Below the pieces are notes generated by a model. The model saw only the letters and a program-made list of their open reading frames with translations, ran no database searches and was not told the DNA's origin. Made by a program: the position numbers and the translations under genes. 64,000 nt of DNA from Mycolicibacter arupensis (GTDB taxonomy: Bacteria > Actinomycetota > Actinomycetes > Mycobacteriales > Mycobacteriaceae), in the NCBI RefSeq assembly GCF_002086515.1, contig NZ_MVHH01000009.1, positions 50,920 through 114,919 on the forward strand, in the 5' to 3' direction. Below are positions 1 to 8,351 of the stretch, in pieces (the stretch's first letter is position 1; every line of letters begins with the position of its first letter).

Positions 1-683
1 GGTTCGCCGACCAGGTTCCGCTGACCTACCCGTTCGCCCTCACCTTCCCGACCGTGATGGAACTGGCGACCGGGTTCGATTTCCCGTTCGCGGCGATGGG
101 CTCGGTGCACACCGAGAATCGGATCGTCCGGCATCGCCCGATCACGGTCACCGACACCGTCGGCGTGACGGTGCACGCGGAGAATCTGCGCGAACACCGC
201 AAGGGTCTGCTGGTCGACATCGTCACCGACGTCAGCGTCGGCAACGATCCGGCCTGGCATCAGGTGACGACGTTCCTGCATCAGCAGCGCACCAGCCTCT
301 CCGATGAACCCAAACCTCCGCCCGCGAAGCAACCCAAGCTGGGCCCGCCCCACGCGGTGCTGCGGGTCACCCCGGGGCAGATTCGGCGCTATGCGTCGGC
401 CGGGGGCGATCACAACCCGATCCACACCAGCTCGATCGGCGCCAAGCTGTTCGGCTTCCCCTCCGCGATCGCGCACGGAATGTTCTCCGCCGCGACGGTT
501 CTGGCCAACATCGAGGGGACGCTTCCGGATGCCGTGGACTACACCGTGCGATTCGGCAAGCCGATGCTGCTGCCGGCCAGCCCGGGCCTCTACGTCGACA
601 AGGTCGACGGCGGCTGGGATCTGGCGCTGCGCAACATCGCCAAGGGATACCCCTACCTGACGGCCACGGTGCGGGAGCTGTAG
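1..683 (+). CDS. htdX: MaoC-like (R)-3-hydroxyacyl-thioester dehydratase, 5' truncated
   Basis: The reading frame is already open at base 3, so the N-terminus lies before the window; about 226 codons are visible. The C-terminal half carries the hydratase-2 signature GGDHNPIHTSS with its Asp and His, followed by AIAHGMFSAA, as in hot-dog R-specific enoyl-thioester hydratases. These hydrate trans-2-enoyl thioesters in fatty acid metabolism. The M. tuberculosis counterpart by sequence and position is Rv0241c (HtdX), next to a TetR gene and lpqI, the same neighbours as here. The stop codon TAG at 681-683 abuts the stop codon of the convergent TetR gene. The exact substrate chain length cannot be read from the sequence. 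Confidence 0.85.
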   Translation, partial: FADQVPLTYPFALTFPTVMELATGFDFPFAAMGSVHTENRIVRHRPITVTDTVGVTVHAENLREHRKGLLVDIVTDVSVGNDPAWHQVTTFLHQQRTSLSDEPKPPPAKQPKLGPPHAVLRVTPGQIRRYASAGGDHNPIHTSSIGAKLFGFPSAIAHGMFSAATVLANIEGTLPDAVDYTVRFGKPMLLPASPGLYVDKVDGGWDLALRNIAKGYPYLTATVREL

Positions 684-1310
684 CTACCCGGCCGCGGCGG
701 CGTCGGCTCCGTCGCGGCCGCCCGGGGCTTCCTTGAGCCCTCGCCAGAACAGGTCGATCATCAACTGACCCGCCTCCTCGACGTCGGTGTCGCCGGTGCT
801 GACCCGGCTGGCGATCGCCTCGCCGGCGCCCACCAGCGCGACCGCCATCAACTCGAAGTCAAGGCCCGGCTCGGGTTTGCGCGTACCGGCCCGCAGCAAC
901 CGACCCACCAACTCGATGATTCGTTCCCGGCCTTCGCGCACGGTGTGGGCGAACGCCTGCGAACTGGTGGCCTGGGTGTACATCACGATCCACGACGCCC
1001 GATTGGCATCGATGTAGCGCAAGAATGCCCGAATCGTGTTACCCAGCATGTCTTTCGGGGACTGCTGAAAGTCGATCTCCGTGCGAACCGACTCGACGAA
1101 GCGGCGCAGTTCGCGGTCCAGACATGCCCCGAACAACTCTTCTTTGGAGCCGTAATACAAGTAGAGCATCGGCTTGGAGATCTGCGCGGCCGCGGCGATC
1201 GAGTCCATCGACGTCTCGTGGTAGCCGTTGATCGAGAACATCTGCACGGCGGCGTCGAGCATCTGCTGTTCGCGCACAGCTCGCGGTAACCGCTTACTGC
1301 CAGCTGCCAT
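684..1310 (-). CDS. TetR/AcrR family transcriptional regulator (Rv0238-like)
   Basis: A 208-residue TetR-type repressor. The N-terminal helix-turn-helix spans roughly residues 14-60 (VREQQMLDAAVQMFSINGYH, then the recognition helix near ISKPMLYLYYGSKEELF), followed by an all-helical ligand domain. It lies 79 bp downstream of lpqI on the same strand, matching Rv0238 beside Rv0237. The upstream gap contains a TAAGAT -10-like hexamer and a small inverted repeat, so it probably has its own autoregulated promoter. The start is the ATG at 1310, with AAGGA about 10 nt upstream. The ligand is unknown. Confidence 0.85.
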   Translation of the reverse strand: MAAGSKRLPRAVREQQMLDAAVQMFSINGYHETSMDSIAAAAQISKPMLYLYYGSKEELFGACLDRELRRFVESVRTEIDFQQSPKDMLGNTIRAFLRYIDANRASWIVMYTQATSSQAFAHTVREGRERIIELVGRLLRAGTRKPEPGLDFELMAVALVGAGEAIASRVSTGDTDVEEAGQLMIDLFWRGLKEAPGGRDGADAAAAG

Positions 1311-1348
1311 CGACTCGAGGTCCTTCCGCGCGCCCCCTCGGCACGATC

Positions 1349-1362
1349 TTACCGAAGAGTAA
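1349..1362. promoter_or_regulatory. Small inverted repeat upstream of the TetR gene, possible operator
   Basis: TTAC-CGAAGA-GTAA sits over the TAAGAT -10-like hexamer (1346-1351, minus strand), 39-52 bp before the TetR start. The position suits an autoregulatory operator, but the arms are only 4 bp long, so this is tentative. Confidence 0.3.
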
Positions 1363-1389
1363 CTTGTGTGGTTCCCCGCGCCGCCGGGA

Positions 1390-2577
1390 TCAGGCGTGGC
1401 AGTGCGTACCGGGCAACTTGGCCGCGGTCACCCGCGCCAGCGACGCGTCGACGGCCTCCTGCTTCAGCTCGCCTGCCGACAGCGCCTGCTCCAACCTGTC
1501 CAGCACCGCCGGCACCTCGTCGGTGGTGACCCACAGCGCGATGTCGACACCGGCCGCCAAGCTGCGCAGCACCGCCTCGGCAACTCCGTAGTGCTCGGTG
1601 ATCGCCGCCATCGATGACAGGTCATCGCTGAATACGGGGCCATCGAAAGCCGGGCCGCCGTATCCGGTGCCCGTACGCAGCAGGTTGACCGCCGCCGGGC
1701 TCAGGCTGGCGGGGTCCTCGGTCAGCCCGGGCACCTCCAGGTGACCCATCATGACTGCCACCGGCGCCGCCGTAACCAGCGTGCGATACGGCGCCAGGTC
1801 GCCGTCCAGCAGCTGAGTCAGCGGCGGGGTGATCACGGCGCCCGCGGTGTGTGAATCACCGGATCCGTGGCCGTGGCCGGGGAAGTGCTTGAGCACCGGG
1901 AGCAGTCCGGCGTCGCGCAACCCCTGCGCGTAGGCCCCGGCGTATTCGGTGACCTTGGCCGGGTCCGACCCGAACGATCGATCACCGATCACGGTGTCGT
2001 CATCGGTGTCGGAGTCCACCACGTCGACAACCGGTGCGAAATCGACGGTGATACCCAGGTCGGCCATCTTGCGGCCCCGCTCGGCGGCCAGCTCGCGTAC
2101 TTGCTCGGCGCTGCTGGTCTGCGCCAACTCCTTCGCCGACGGCGACGTCCCGATCAGCGACGACAGCCGCGACACGCGGCCGCCCTCCTCGTCCACACTG
2201 ACCGCCAGGGGCAGCGGGCCGGTCGGCGCCTGGCTTGCCTTGATCTCCTTCAGCGAGCCGTCTGTGAGCAGGGCCAGATCGGTCCAACTGCCGATGAAGA
2301 TGCCGCCGACATGGTGATCGCTCACCACAGCACGTGCGTCCCCCGCGTCGCGGACACCCACCATCACCAGCTGGGCCAGCTTGTCGCGGGTCGACAGGGC
2401 CGACACTCCCTCGCACACCGGGTCCACCGGCGCGGCGGCGGTCGACGACGTGGCCGCAGCTGCCTCAGACGAGGGCTCCGATGTCTCACCGTCGTGCGAG
2501 CACGACGTGACAAGGGCGGGCAGCAGGGCGGCGGTCAGCAGCAGACCGGGCAGTCGGCGAGTCAGCGATCCAGGCAT
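1390..2577 (-). CDS. lpqI: Lipoprotein beta-N-acetylglucosaminidase LpqI (GH3, NagZ-like)
   Basis: A 395-residue family 3 glycoside hydrolase. It begins with a lipoprotein signal ending in the lipobox VTSC (Cys26), so it is expected to be anchored outside the plasma membrane. The GH3 core has KHFPGHGHGSGDSHT, the NagZ-type His/Asp general acid loop, and FSDDLSS, which carries the nucleophile Asp. It should release GlcNAc from muropeptides during cell-wall recycling, as reported for M. tuberculosis LpqI (Rv0237). Length fits the family. The low-complexity Ser/Ala stretch after the lipobox is a usual linker. The gene is divergent from the small DUF2613 gene and aftD. Confidence 0.92.
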   Translation of the reverse strand: MPGSLTRRLPGLLLTAALLPALVTSCSHDGETSEPSSEAAAATSSTAAAPVDPVCEGVSALSTRDKLAQLVMVGVRDAGDARAVVSDHHVGGIFIGSWTDLALLTDGSLKEIKASQAPTGPLPLAVSVDEEGGRVSRLSSLIGTSPSAKELAQTSSAEQVRELAAERGRKMADLGITVDFAPVVDVVDSDTDDDTVIGDRSFGSDPAKVTEYAGAYAQGLRDAGLLPVLKHFPGHGHGSGDSHTAGAVITPPLTQLLDGDLAPYRTLVTAAPVAVMMGHLEVPGLTEDPASLSPAAVNLLRTGTGYGGPAFDGPVFSDDLSSMAAITEHYGVAEAVLRSLAAGVDIALWVTTDEVPAVLDRLEQALSAGELKQEAVDASLARVTAAKLPGTHCHA

Positions 2578-2710
2578 CGCACCATGCTGTCACGGCCGGA
2601 ACCGCCAGGCACATGCGCCCACGTGCTACTTTGACGGGCGGGGACCAGCGGGGGCTGAGTTTGACGGTGCCCCAGATCTACGTCACGAGATTTGCAGGAG
2701 GAGCCTGACC

Positions 2711-2884
2711 ATGCCTCGGTTCGTGGTACCGGCCGCCATCAGCATCGTCGTGGGGGTGTTGCTGGGTGCGGCGGCCGTCTTCGGCGTCACTCTGATGGTG
2801 CAGCAAGACACCAAACCCCAGATCGCCGGAGGCGACCCGCAGTCCTCGGTATTGAACAGGGTGGAATACGGCAACCGCGGCTGA
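2711..2884 (+). CDS. Small DUF2613-type membrane or secreted protein (Rv0236A-like)
   Basis: A 57-residue protein starting MPRFVVPAAISIVVGVLLGA. One hydrophobic segment covers about residues 5-28, followed by a short polar tail. The ATG at 2711 has AGGAGG about 11 nt upstream (near 2696-2701). It corresponds in size, position and sequence type to Rv0236A, which lies immediately upstream of aftD in mycobacteria. Only 58 bp separate its stop from the aftD start, so the two are likely cotranscribed. Its function is unknown; a role with the arabinosyltransferase is inference from conserved adjacency. Confidence 0.8.
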   Translation: MPRFVVPAAISIVVGVLLGAAAVFGVTLMVQQDTKPQIAGGDPQSSVLNRVEYGNRG

Positions 2885-2942
2885 CCTGCGCACGCCGGCT
2901 ACGTCCGACCAACCGCCGGCGACGCCGCAGGCAGTAGCACCG

Positions 2943-5900
2943 TTGTCCCGACGCTGGTTGTGGCTGGTCGGCAGTGTCGCTCTGGCCTGTAGCCTGCTGC
3001 AGGCACCCGGCCTGATCTCTCCGGACACCAAGCTTGATCTCACCGCTGATCCGCTGCGTTTCCTGGCTCGCGCCGTCAACTTGTGGAGCAGCGAGTTGCC
3101 CTTCGGCCAGGTGCAGAACCAGGCCTATGGCTATCTTTTCCCGCACGGGGCTTTTTTCGCGGTCGGCGACCTGCTCGGGCTGCCCGGCTGGATCATTCAG
3201 CGGCTCTGGTGGGCGGCGCTGCTCACGGTGGCGTTCTGGGGTCTGCTGCGGGTCGCTGAGGCGTTGCGGATCGGGACACCGACGGCGCGGCTGATCGGCG
3301 CCGCCGCGTTCGCCCTGTCGCCACGGGTGTTGACCACCCTGGGCTCGATCTCGTCGGAGACCTTGCCGATGGCGCTGGCCCCGTGGGTTTTGCTGCCGGT
3401 CATCCGCGCCCTGGGCACACCCGGCGATCCCGAATCGGGCACGCCGCAACGGCCTGCCCGGATGCTTGCCGGCCAGGCCGGGGTCGCGGTTGCCCTGATG
3501 GGCGCCGTGAACGCGGTCGCGACGCTGGCGGGTTGCCTGCCGGCCATCATCTGGTGGTTGTGTCACCGCCCGACCCGCCGCTGGTGGCGCTTCACCGGCT
3601 GGTGGCTGCTGGCCCTGATGCTGGCCGTGACGTGGTGGCTGGTCGCGCTGATGTTGTTGGGCCGGGTCAGCCCACCGTTCCTGGACTTCATCGAATCGGC
3701 CGGCGTCACCACCAGGTGGACCTCGCTGACCGAGATGCTGCGGGGCACACACAGTTGGACGCCATTCGTGGCGCCGAACGCCACCGCCGGGGCACCACTG
3801 GTCACCAGCCCGGTGATGATCCTGGGCACCTGCCTGGTGGCCGCAGCCGGTCTGGCCGGACTGACCGGCCTGCTGTCGCGGCGGACGCCCGGCGCCGGCC
3901 GGCTGGTCACCATGCTGCTGATCGGGGTGACGCTGCTGGCGATCGGCTACGCGGGCGGCCTGGGCTCCCCGCTGGCCCATGCGGTACAGACCTTCCTCGA
4001 CGGCACCGGAGCCCCGCTTCGCAACCTGCACAAGCTCGAGTCGGTGATCCGGATTCCGTTGGTGCTGGGCCTCATCCACCTGCTGGGCCGTATCCCGCTG
4101 CCCGGCAGCGCGCCTGCGCTGGTGTGGCGCCGCGCATTCGTCCACCCCGAACACCACAAGTCGGCCGCAGTCGGCCTGGTGGTCCTCACGGCACTGCTGG
4201 TCTCCACCTCGCTGGCCTGGACCGGCCGGTTGACTCCGCACGGGACATTCAGCGCGCTTCCGCAGTACTGGCGTGATGCCGCCGCCTGGCTCACCGAGCA
4301 CAACGGCGGCGGTCCCACGCCCGGACGGGTCCTGGTGGCACCGGGGGCACCGTTCGCCACTCAGACCTGGGGCACCAGCCATGACGAGCCCCTGCAAGTA
4401 CTCGACGTAGGCCCGTGGGGCGTGCGTGACTCGATCCCGCTGACCCCGCCGCAGACCATCCGGGCGCTCGACTCGGTGCAGCGCCTGTTCGCCGCCGGCC
4501 GTCCCTCTGCCGGCCTCGCCGACACCCTGGCCCGCCAAGGCATCTCCTACCTGGTGGTGCGCAACGATCTGGACCCCGACACCTCGCGATCGGCGCGGCC
4601 CCTGTTGGTGCATCGCTCTGTCGACGGCTCACCTGGCCTGCGGCGGGTTGCCCAGTTCGGCGATCCGGTCGGGACGGGAACGGTCCCCGGTTTCGTCGCG
4701 GACAGCGGCCTGCGGCCTGCCTACCCGGCGATCGAGATCTACCGAGTCGGTGATCCGACCGCCGCCAACCCCGGTGCGCCTTATCTGACCGACCTCGACG
4801 CGATGCCGAGGGTCGACGGCGGACCCGAGGTACTGCTGCGACTCGACGAGCACCAACGGCTCCTGGGCCAGCCGCCGCTGGGCCCGGTTCTGATGACCGC
4901 CGATGCCCGGCGCGCAGAGCTGGGCACTCCGGTGGTCACCGTCACCGACACGCCATTGTCCCGCGAGACCGATTACGGCCGGGTCGACGACCACTCGTCG
5001 ACGATCCGGGCGGCCGGCGACCCCCGGCACACGCTGAGCAGGGTGCCGGACTATCCGGCTCCTGGAGCCAGCACCGTGTTCGGTGGGTGGATGGGCGGCC
5101 GGCTCACCGCATCCAGCTCGTCCTCGGATGCCACCACACTGCCCGATGTGGCCCCGTCGACCTCACCGGCCTCCGCCATCGACGGCGACTCGGGAACAGC
5201 ATGGGTGTCCAACGCACTGCAGACCGCGGTCGGCCAGTGGCTGCAGGTGGATTTCGATCACCCACTGACCAACGGCACCATCACCGTGATCCCCAGCGCG
5301 ACCGCCGTCGGGGCACAGGTACGCAGGATTCAGATCTCCACGGTCAACGGCACCACGACCCTGCGGTTCGACCGCGCCGGCGAGCCTCTCATTGCTGCAC
5401 TGCCCTATGGCGAGACACCGTGGGTGCGAATCACGGCATCAGGGACCGATGACGGTTCACCGGGGGTGCAGTTCGGCATAACAGATCTGGCCGTGACCCA
5501 GTACGACGCTTCGGGTTTCGCCCATCCGGTGGACCTGCGCCACACAGCCGTGGTTCCCGCGCCACCCGCCGGCGCACAGGTGGCACAGTGGGACTTGGGT
5601 GCTGGGCTACCGGGCCGGGCCGGCTGTGCGCCCGCCGCCGGCGCGGTTCGCTGTGCGGCGTCGATGATGCTGGAGCCCGAGGAACCGGCCACCTTCAGCC
5701 GAACCCTCAACGTCCCCCGGCCTACGCAGGTGACCCCGACCGTCTGGGTGCGGCCCCGTCAGGGACCGAACCTGATCGACCTGATCGCCGAGCCAGGCAG
5801 CCTCCGGGCCCGCGGTGACGCGGACGTTCTCGACGCGCTGGGGGCAGCCTATGCCGCGGCCGACGGCGATCCCGGCACCGCGTGGACGGCCTCGCAGCGC

Positions 5901-7181
5901 GTGGTCGCTCACCACACCCCGCCGACGCTGACCATCACGTTGCCCAAACCGGTCAAGGTGACCGGGGTGCGGTTCACGCCCAGCCAGTCTCCGCTGCCTG
6001 CGCGCCCCACTCTGGTGGCCATCGACCTGGGCTCGGGGCCACAGGTCCGGGAACTGACGGACACCGACACTGAGCAGGTGCGGCTGTTGCCGCGGGTGAC
6101 CGACACCGTCGCCATCAGCCTGCTGGCCTGGGAGGACGTGATCGACCGCACCGCTATCGGCTTCGATCAGCTCAAGCCGCCGGGCTTGGCCGAGGTCAGT
6201 GTGCTTGGGGCCGACGGCCGGCCCGTCGCTCCCGCCGATCCCGCCCGCAACCGGTCACGTGAGGTCCGGGTCGACTGCGATCACGGGCCCATCATTGCGA
6301 TTGCAGGCCGCTTCGTGCACACCTCGATCAGCACGACCGTCGGGGCGTTGCTCGACGACAAGCCGATACCGGCACAGGCGTGTGACCAACGTCCGATCGC
6401 GTTACCCCCCGGCGCGCAGGAGTTGATGGTCAGCCCCGGTCCGGCGTTTGTGGTCGACAGTGCGCTGCTGTCCGGGCCGCCGGTGGCCACCCCCCGTGCT
6501 GGGACAACTCCCGCCGAGCTCGGCAGCTGGGGCGCGGAACGGCGTGAGGTGAGGGTCCCGGGGTCGAAAACCGCTCGGGTTTTGGTGGTCCCAGAGAGCA
6601 TCAACGGCGGCTGGGTGGCGCGGGCACCGAACGGCGCTCGGCTGACGCCGGTGGTGGTCAACGGCTGGCAGCAGGGTTTCGTGCTGCCGGCCGGCACCGA
6701 CGGCACAGTCACCCTGACGTTCGGTCCCAACCGGATGTACCGGCTGGGAATGGCCGTCGGGTTGGCGCTGCTGCCGCTGCTGGCGTTGCTGGCTTGGTGG
6801 CCGGCTCGTCGGCGACGCGATCCCGGCCCGCCCGTGCAGCCCTGGCGGCCGAGTCGCAATGTGGCGGCAACCGGTGCGCTGACGGTCGGCTTCCTGATTG
6901 CCGGGGTCGTCGGAGCTGCCGTGTTCGGGGCCGCACTGGTTCTGCTGCTGACGTTGCGGAATCGGCAGCGCGCCTTCGATGCCGCACGACTCGGGTTGAG
7001 CTCCGGTGGCCTGATTTTCGCGGGCACGATGTTGTGCCGGCATCCCTGGCGGTCGGTGGACGGCTACGCCGGCCACTCCGCGGGGGTACAGCTTGCGGCG
7101 CTGGTGTCCGTGGCTGTCCTGGCTGCCACGGCGGTGGTCGCAAGCCCGACGGAGTCGGGCGACGCGGGCCAGCGCCCATAG
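2943..7181 (+). CDS. aftD: Arabinosyltransferase AftD (GT-C membrane enzyme)
   Basis: A 1412-residue membrane glycosyltransferase that elongates or branches arabinan of arabinogalactan and lipoarabinomannan using decaprenyl-phosphoarabinose; it is essential in several mycobacteria. The N-terminal half is a GT-C bundle of many membrane segments, with the acidic loop SPDTKLDLT near residue 28. Two discoidin-like carbohydrate-binding modules are visible around residues 743 (AIDGDSGTAW) and 968 (AADGDPGTAW). The C-terminus returns to the membrane with several helices after about residue 1265. Length matches M. tuberculosis AftD (about 1400). The TTG start at 2943 is the first plausible codon of the protein; codons upstream stay open without ATG or GTG in the short gap. 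The end of the gene runs into a repeat. Confidence 0.93.
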   Translation: MSRRWLWLVGSVALACSLLQAPGLISPDTKLDLTADPLRFLARAVNLWSSELPFGQVQNQAYGYLFPHGAFFAVGDLLGLPGWIIQRLWWAALLTVAFWGLLRVAEALRIGTPTARLIGAAAFALSPRVLTTLGSISSETLPMALAPWVLLPVIRALGTPGDPESGTPQRPARMLAGQAGVAVALMGAVNAVATLAGCLPAIIWWLCHRPTRRWWRFTGWWLLALMLAVTWWLVALMLLGRVSPPFLDFIESAGVTTRWTSLTEMLRGTHSWTPFVAPNATAGAPLVTSPVMILGTCLVAAAGLAGLTGLLSRRTPGAGRLVTMLLIGVTLLAIGYAGGLGSPLAHAVQTFLDGTGAPLRNLHKLESVIRIPLVLGLIHLLGRIPLPGSAPALVWRRAFVHPEHHKSAAVGLVVLTALLVSTSLAWTGRLTPHGTFSALPQYWRDAAAWLTEHNGGGPTPGRVLVAPGAPFATQTWGTSHDEPLQVLDVGPWGVRDSIPLTPPQTIRALDSVQRLFAAGRPSAGLADTLARQGISYLVVRNDLDPDTSRSARPLLVHRSVDGSPGLRRVAQFGDPVGTGTVPGFVADSGLRPAYPAIEIYRVGDPTAANPGAPYLTDLDAMPRVDGGPEVLLRLDEHQRLLGQPPLGPVLMTADARRAELGTPVVTVTDTPLSRETDYGRVDDHSSTIRAAGDPRHTLSRVPDYPAPGASTVFGGWMGGRLTASSSSSDATTLPDVAPSTSPASAIDGDSGTAWVSNALQTAVGQWLQVDFDHPLTNGTITVIPSATAVGAQVRRIQISTVNGTTTLRFDRAGEPLIAALPYGETPWVRITASGTDDGSPGVQFGITDLAVTQYDASGFAHPVDLRHTAVVPAPPAGAQVAQWDLGAGLPGRAGCAPAAGAVRCAASMMLEPEEPATFSRTLNVPRPTQVTPTVWVRPRQGPNLIDLIAEPGSLRARGDADVLDALGAAYAAADGDPGTAWTASQRVVAHHTPPTLTITLPKPVKVTGVRFTPSQSPLPARPTLVAIDLGSGPQVRELTDTDTEQVRLLPRVTDTVAISLLAWEDVIDRTAIGFDQLKPPGLAEVSVLGADGRPVAPADPARNRSREVRVDCDHGPIIAIAGRFVHTSISTTVGALLDDKPIPAQACDQRPIALPPGAQELMVSPGPAFVVDSALLSGPPVATPRAGTTPAELGSWGAERREVRVPGSKTARVLVVPESINGGWVARAPNGARLTPVVVNGWQQGFVLPAGTDGTVTLTFGPNRMYRLGMAVGLALLPLLALLAWWPARRRRDPGPPVQPWRPSRNVAATGALTVGFLIAGVVGAAVFGAALVLLLTLRNRQRAFDAARLGLSSGGLIFAGTMLCRHPWRSVDGYAGHSAGVQLAALVSVAVLAATAVVASPTESGDAGQRP

Positions 7182-7291
7182 ACACGGCGGTGGTCACAAG
7201 CGGTGGTCGCAAGCTCGACGGAGTCGAGGGCAGCGAGCCACCGCCCTAGGCCAAGCCCGACGGAGTCGAGGGCAGCGGGCCACCGCCATAG
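7131..7291. repeat. Degenerate repeats at the aftD 3' end with nested hairpins
   Basis: Three related copies occur: from 7141 (inside the aftD end), from 7210 and from 7252. The last two are 42 bp apart and nearly identical, each built as CAAGCYCGACGGAGTCGAG followed by GGCAGCGRGCCACCGCC. CTCGAC-GGA-GTCGAG forms a hairpin, and GCGGTGG upstream pairs with CCACCGC downstream to enclose it. The repeats fill the gap between two convergent genes, so a terminator or mRNA-end role is likely. Confidence 0.7.
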
Positions 7292-7312
7292 GCCGAGCCG
7301 ACCGCGATCGAG

Positions 7313-8236
7313 CTACTGCGCAGCCTCGAGCTTCTCGATCTGCGTGTTGAACAGCTTGACCAGGTCTTCTGCCTGTGCCTGCTCGTCCGATTCGCCGTCC
7401 TCCATCCGCAGACCGACGTTGTTGCTGGTCGCCACGACCAGCACACCGCGGTAATAGCCCGAGATGGTGGCGGCCGTGATCGAGATCGGCAATCGGCTAG
7501 CGGCCTTGCTCGCGCTGGTGATCACCGTCGCGACCGCCCAGGGCGGCACTCCCTCCGCATCGAGAGTGTTCAACTGGATGTCGGTGGTCACCGACCGACC
7601 GCCCTGCTCGAACGTCTGGGTGAACGTCTTGCACTTGTCCACGAATCGCTTCAGATTCGGGTGGTCCGGCGTGAGTGCCAGGCGCACCCGCATGGTGCGC
7701 AAGCCGCCGGGCTGCAGCTTCGCCAGCGTCGCCGTCGCCGTCTGCGTGGCGGTCGACGGACTGGAGTAGAAGTCCGCGCATTCCGGCGGGTCGACGGTCA
7801 GGTTGGGCATGTCCGGCGGAGCGTCACCGGCGCTGTCCACCCCGCTGATCCACTTGCCGCCGGTCGGGTCCGGGAACGCGGCCCGCTCGACCAACATCTC
7901 CGACGTCAAAGTCGTGATGTCGGGCTTGCGGGACGGCTTGTCCTCGGCGGTGAACCGGCCGCCGAGGCTCAGCACCAGCCCCAGTGCCACCACGATCGCC
8001 ACACCGGCGGCCCCCAGCGACAGCCACAAACCCCTGCGCGACCTGGGCTCGGGGCCCGGAGGTGGCCACGGCGCGCCATAGGGCGGGTACACACCCGGGG
8101 GAACGTCGGCGCCGTCTTGCACCCACAACTGCCAGCCGGGCGGCGGGGGCGGCCACGTCGGATCTGGCGCCCAGTTAGCGTCCGGCGCCCAGCCAGGTGG
8201 CGCGGGCGGCCAGTTGGGCGGTGGGTTGAAACGCAT
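7313..8236 (-). CDS. Pro/Trp-rich single-pass membrane protein of unknown function
   Basis: 307 residues. The first 70 are built from Pro-Trp-Gly-Asp repeats (NWPPAPPGW, NWAPDPTWPPPPPGW), similar in style to the PxGW-type cytoplasmic tails common in actinobacterial membrane proteins. One transmembrane helix (LWLSLGAAGVAIVVALGLVL, about residues 90-110) follows, then a roughly 190-residue extracytoplasmic domain with Cys residues at PPECADFY and VDKCKTF. I do not recognise the C-terminal domain with certainty; it resembles mycobacterial lipoprotein-like or sensor domains. It is convergent with aftD and divergent from gabD1. GGGAG precedes the ATG by 7 nt. Confidence 0.75.
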   Translation of the reverse strand: MRFNPPPNWPPAPPGWAPDANWAPDPTWPPPPPGWQLWVQDGADVPPGVYPPYGAPWPPPGPEPRSRRGLWLSLGAAGVAIVVALGLVLSLGGRFTAEDKPSRKPDITTLTSEMLVERAAFPDPTGGKWISGVDSAGDAPPDMPNLTVDPPECADFYSSPSTATQTATATLAKLQPGGLRTMRVRLALTPDHPNLKRFVDKCKTFTQTFEQGGRSVTTDIQLNTLDAEGVPPWAVATVITSASKAASRLPISITAATISGYYRGVLVVATSNNVGLRMEDGESDEQAQAEDLVKLFNTQIEKLEAAQ

Positions 8237-8351
8237 CAGGCAACTCCCGTGATCGATCTAGTGACCCTGGCTCGTCGCGAGCCTACGCGGTCAGAAGATG
8301 GCAGGCTGGACATGCAGTCGTCCTATCGCAGCACCCCGTAGGAGGTTCCGC

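Noticed and set aside
2787..4613. 608-codon minus-strand frame opposite aftD and Rv0236A
   Set aside because: Gln/Gly/Arg-rich shadow sequence inside two conserved genes.
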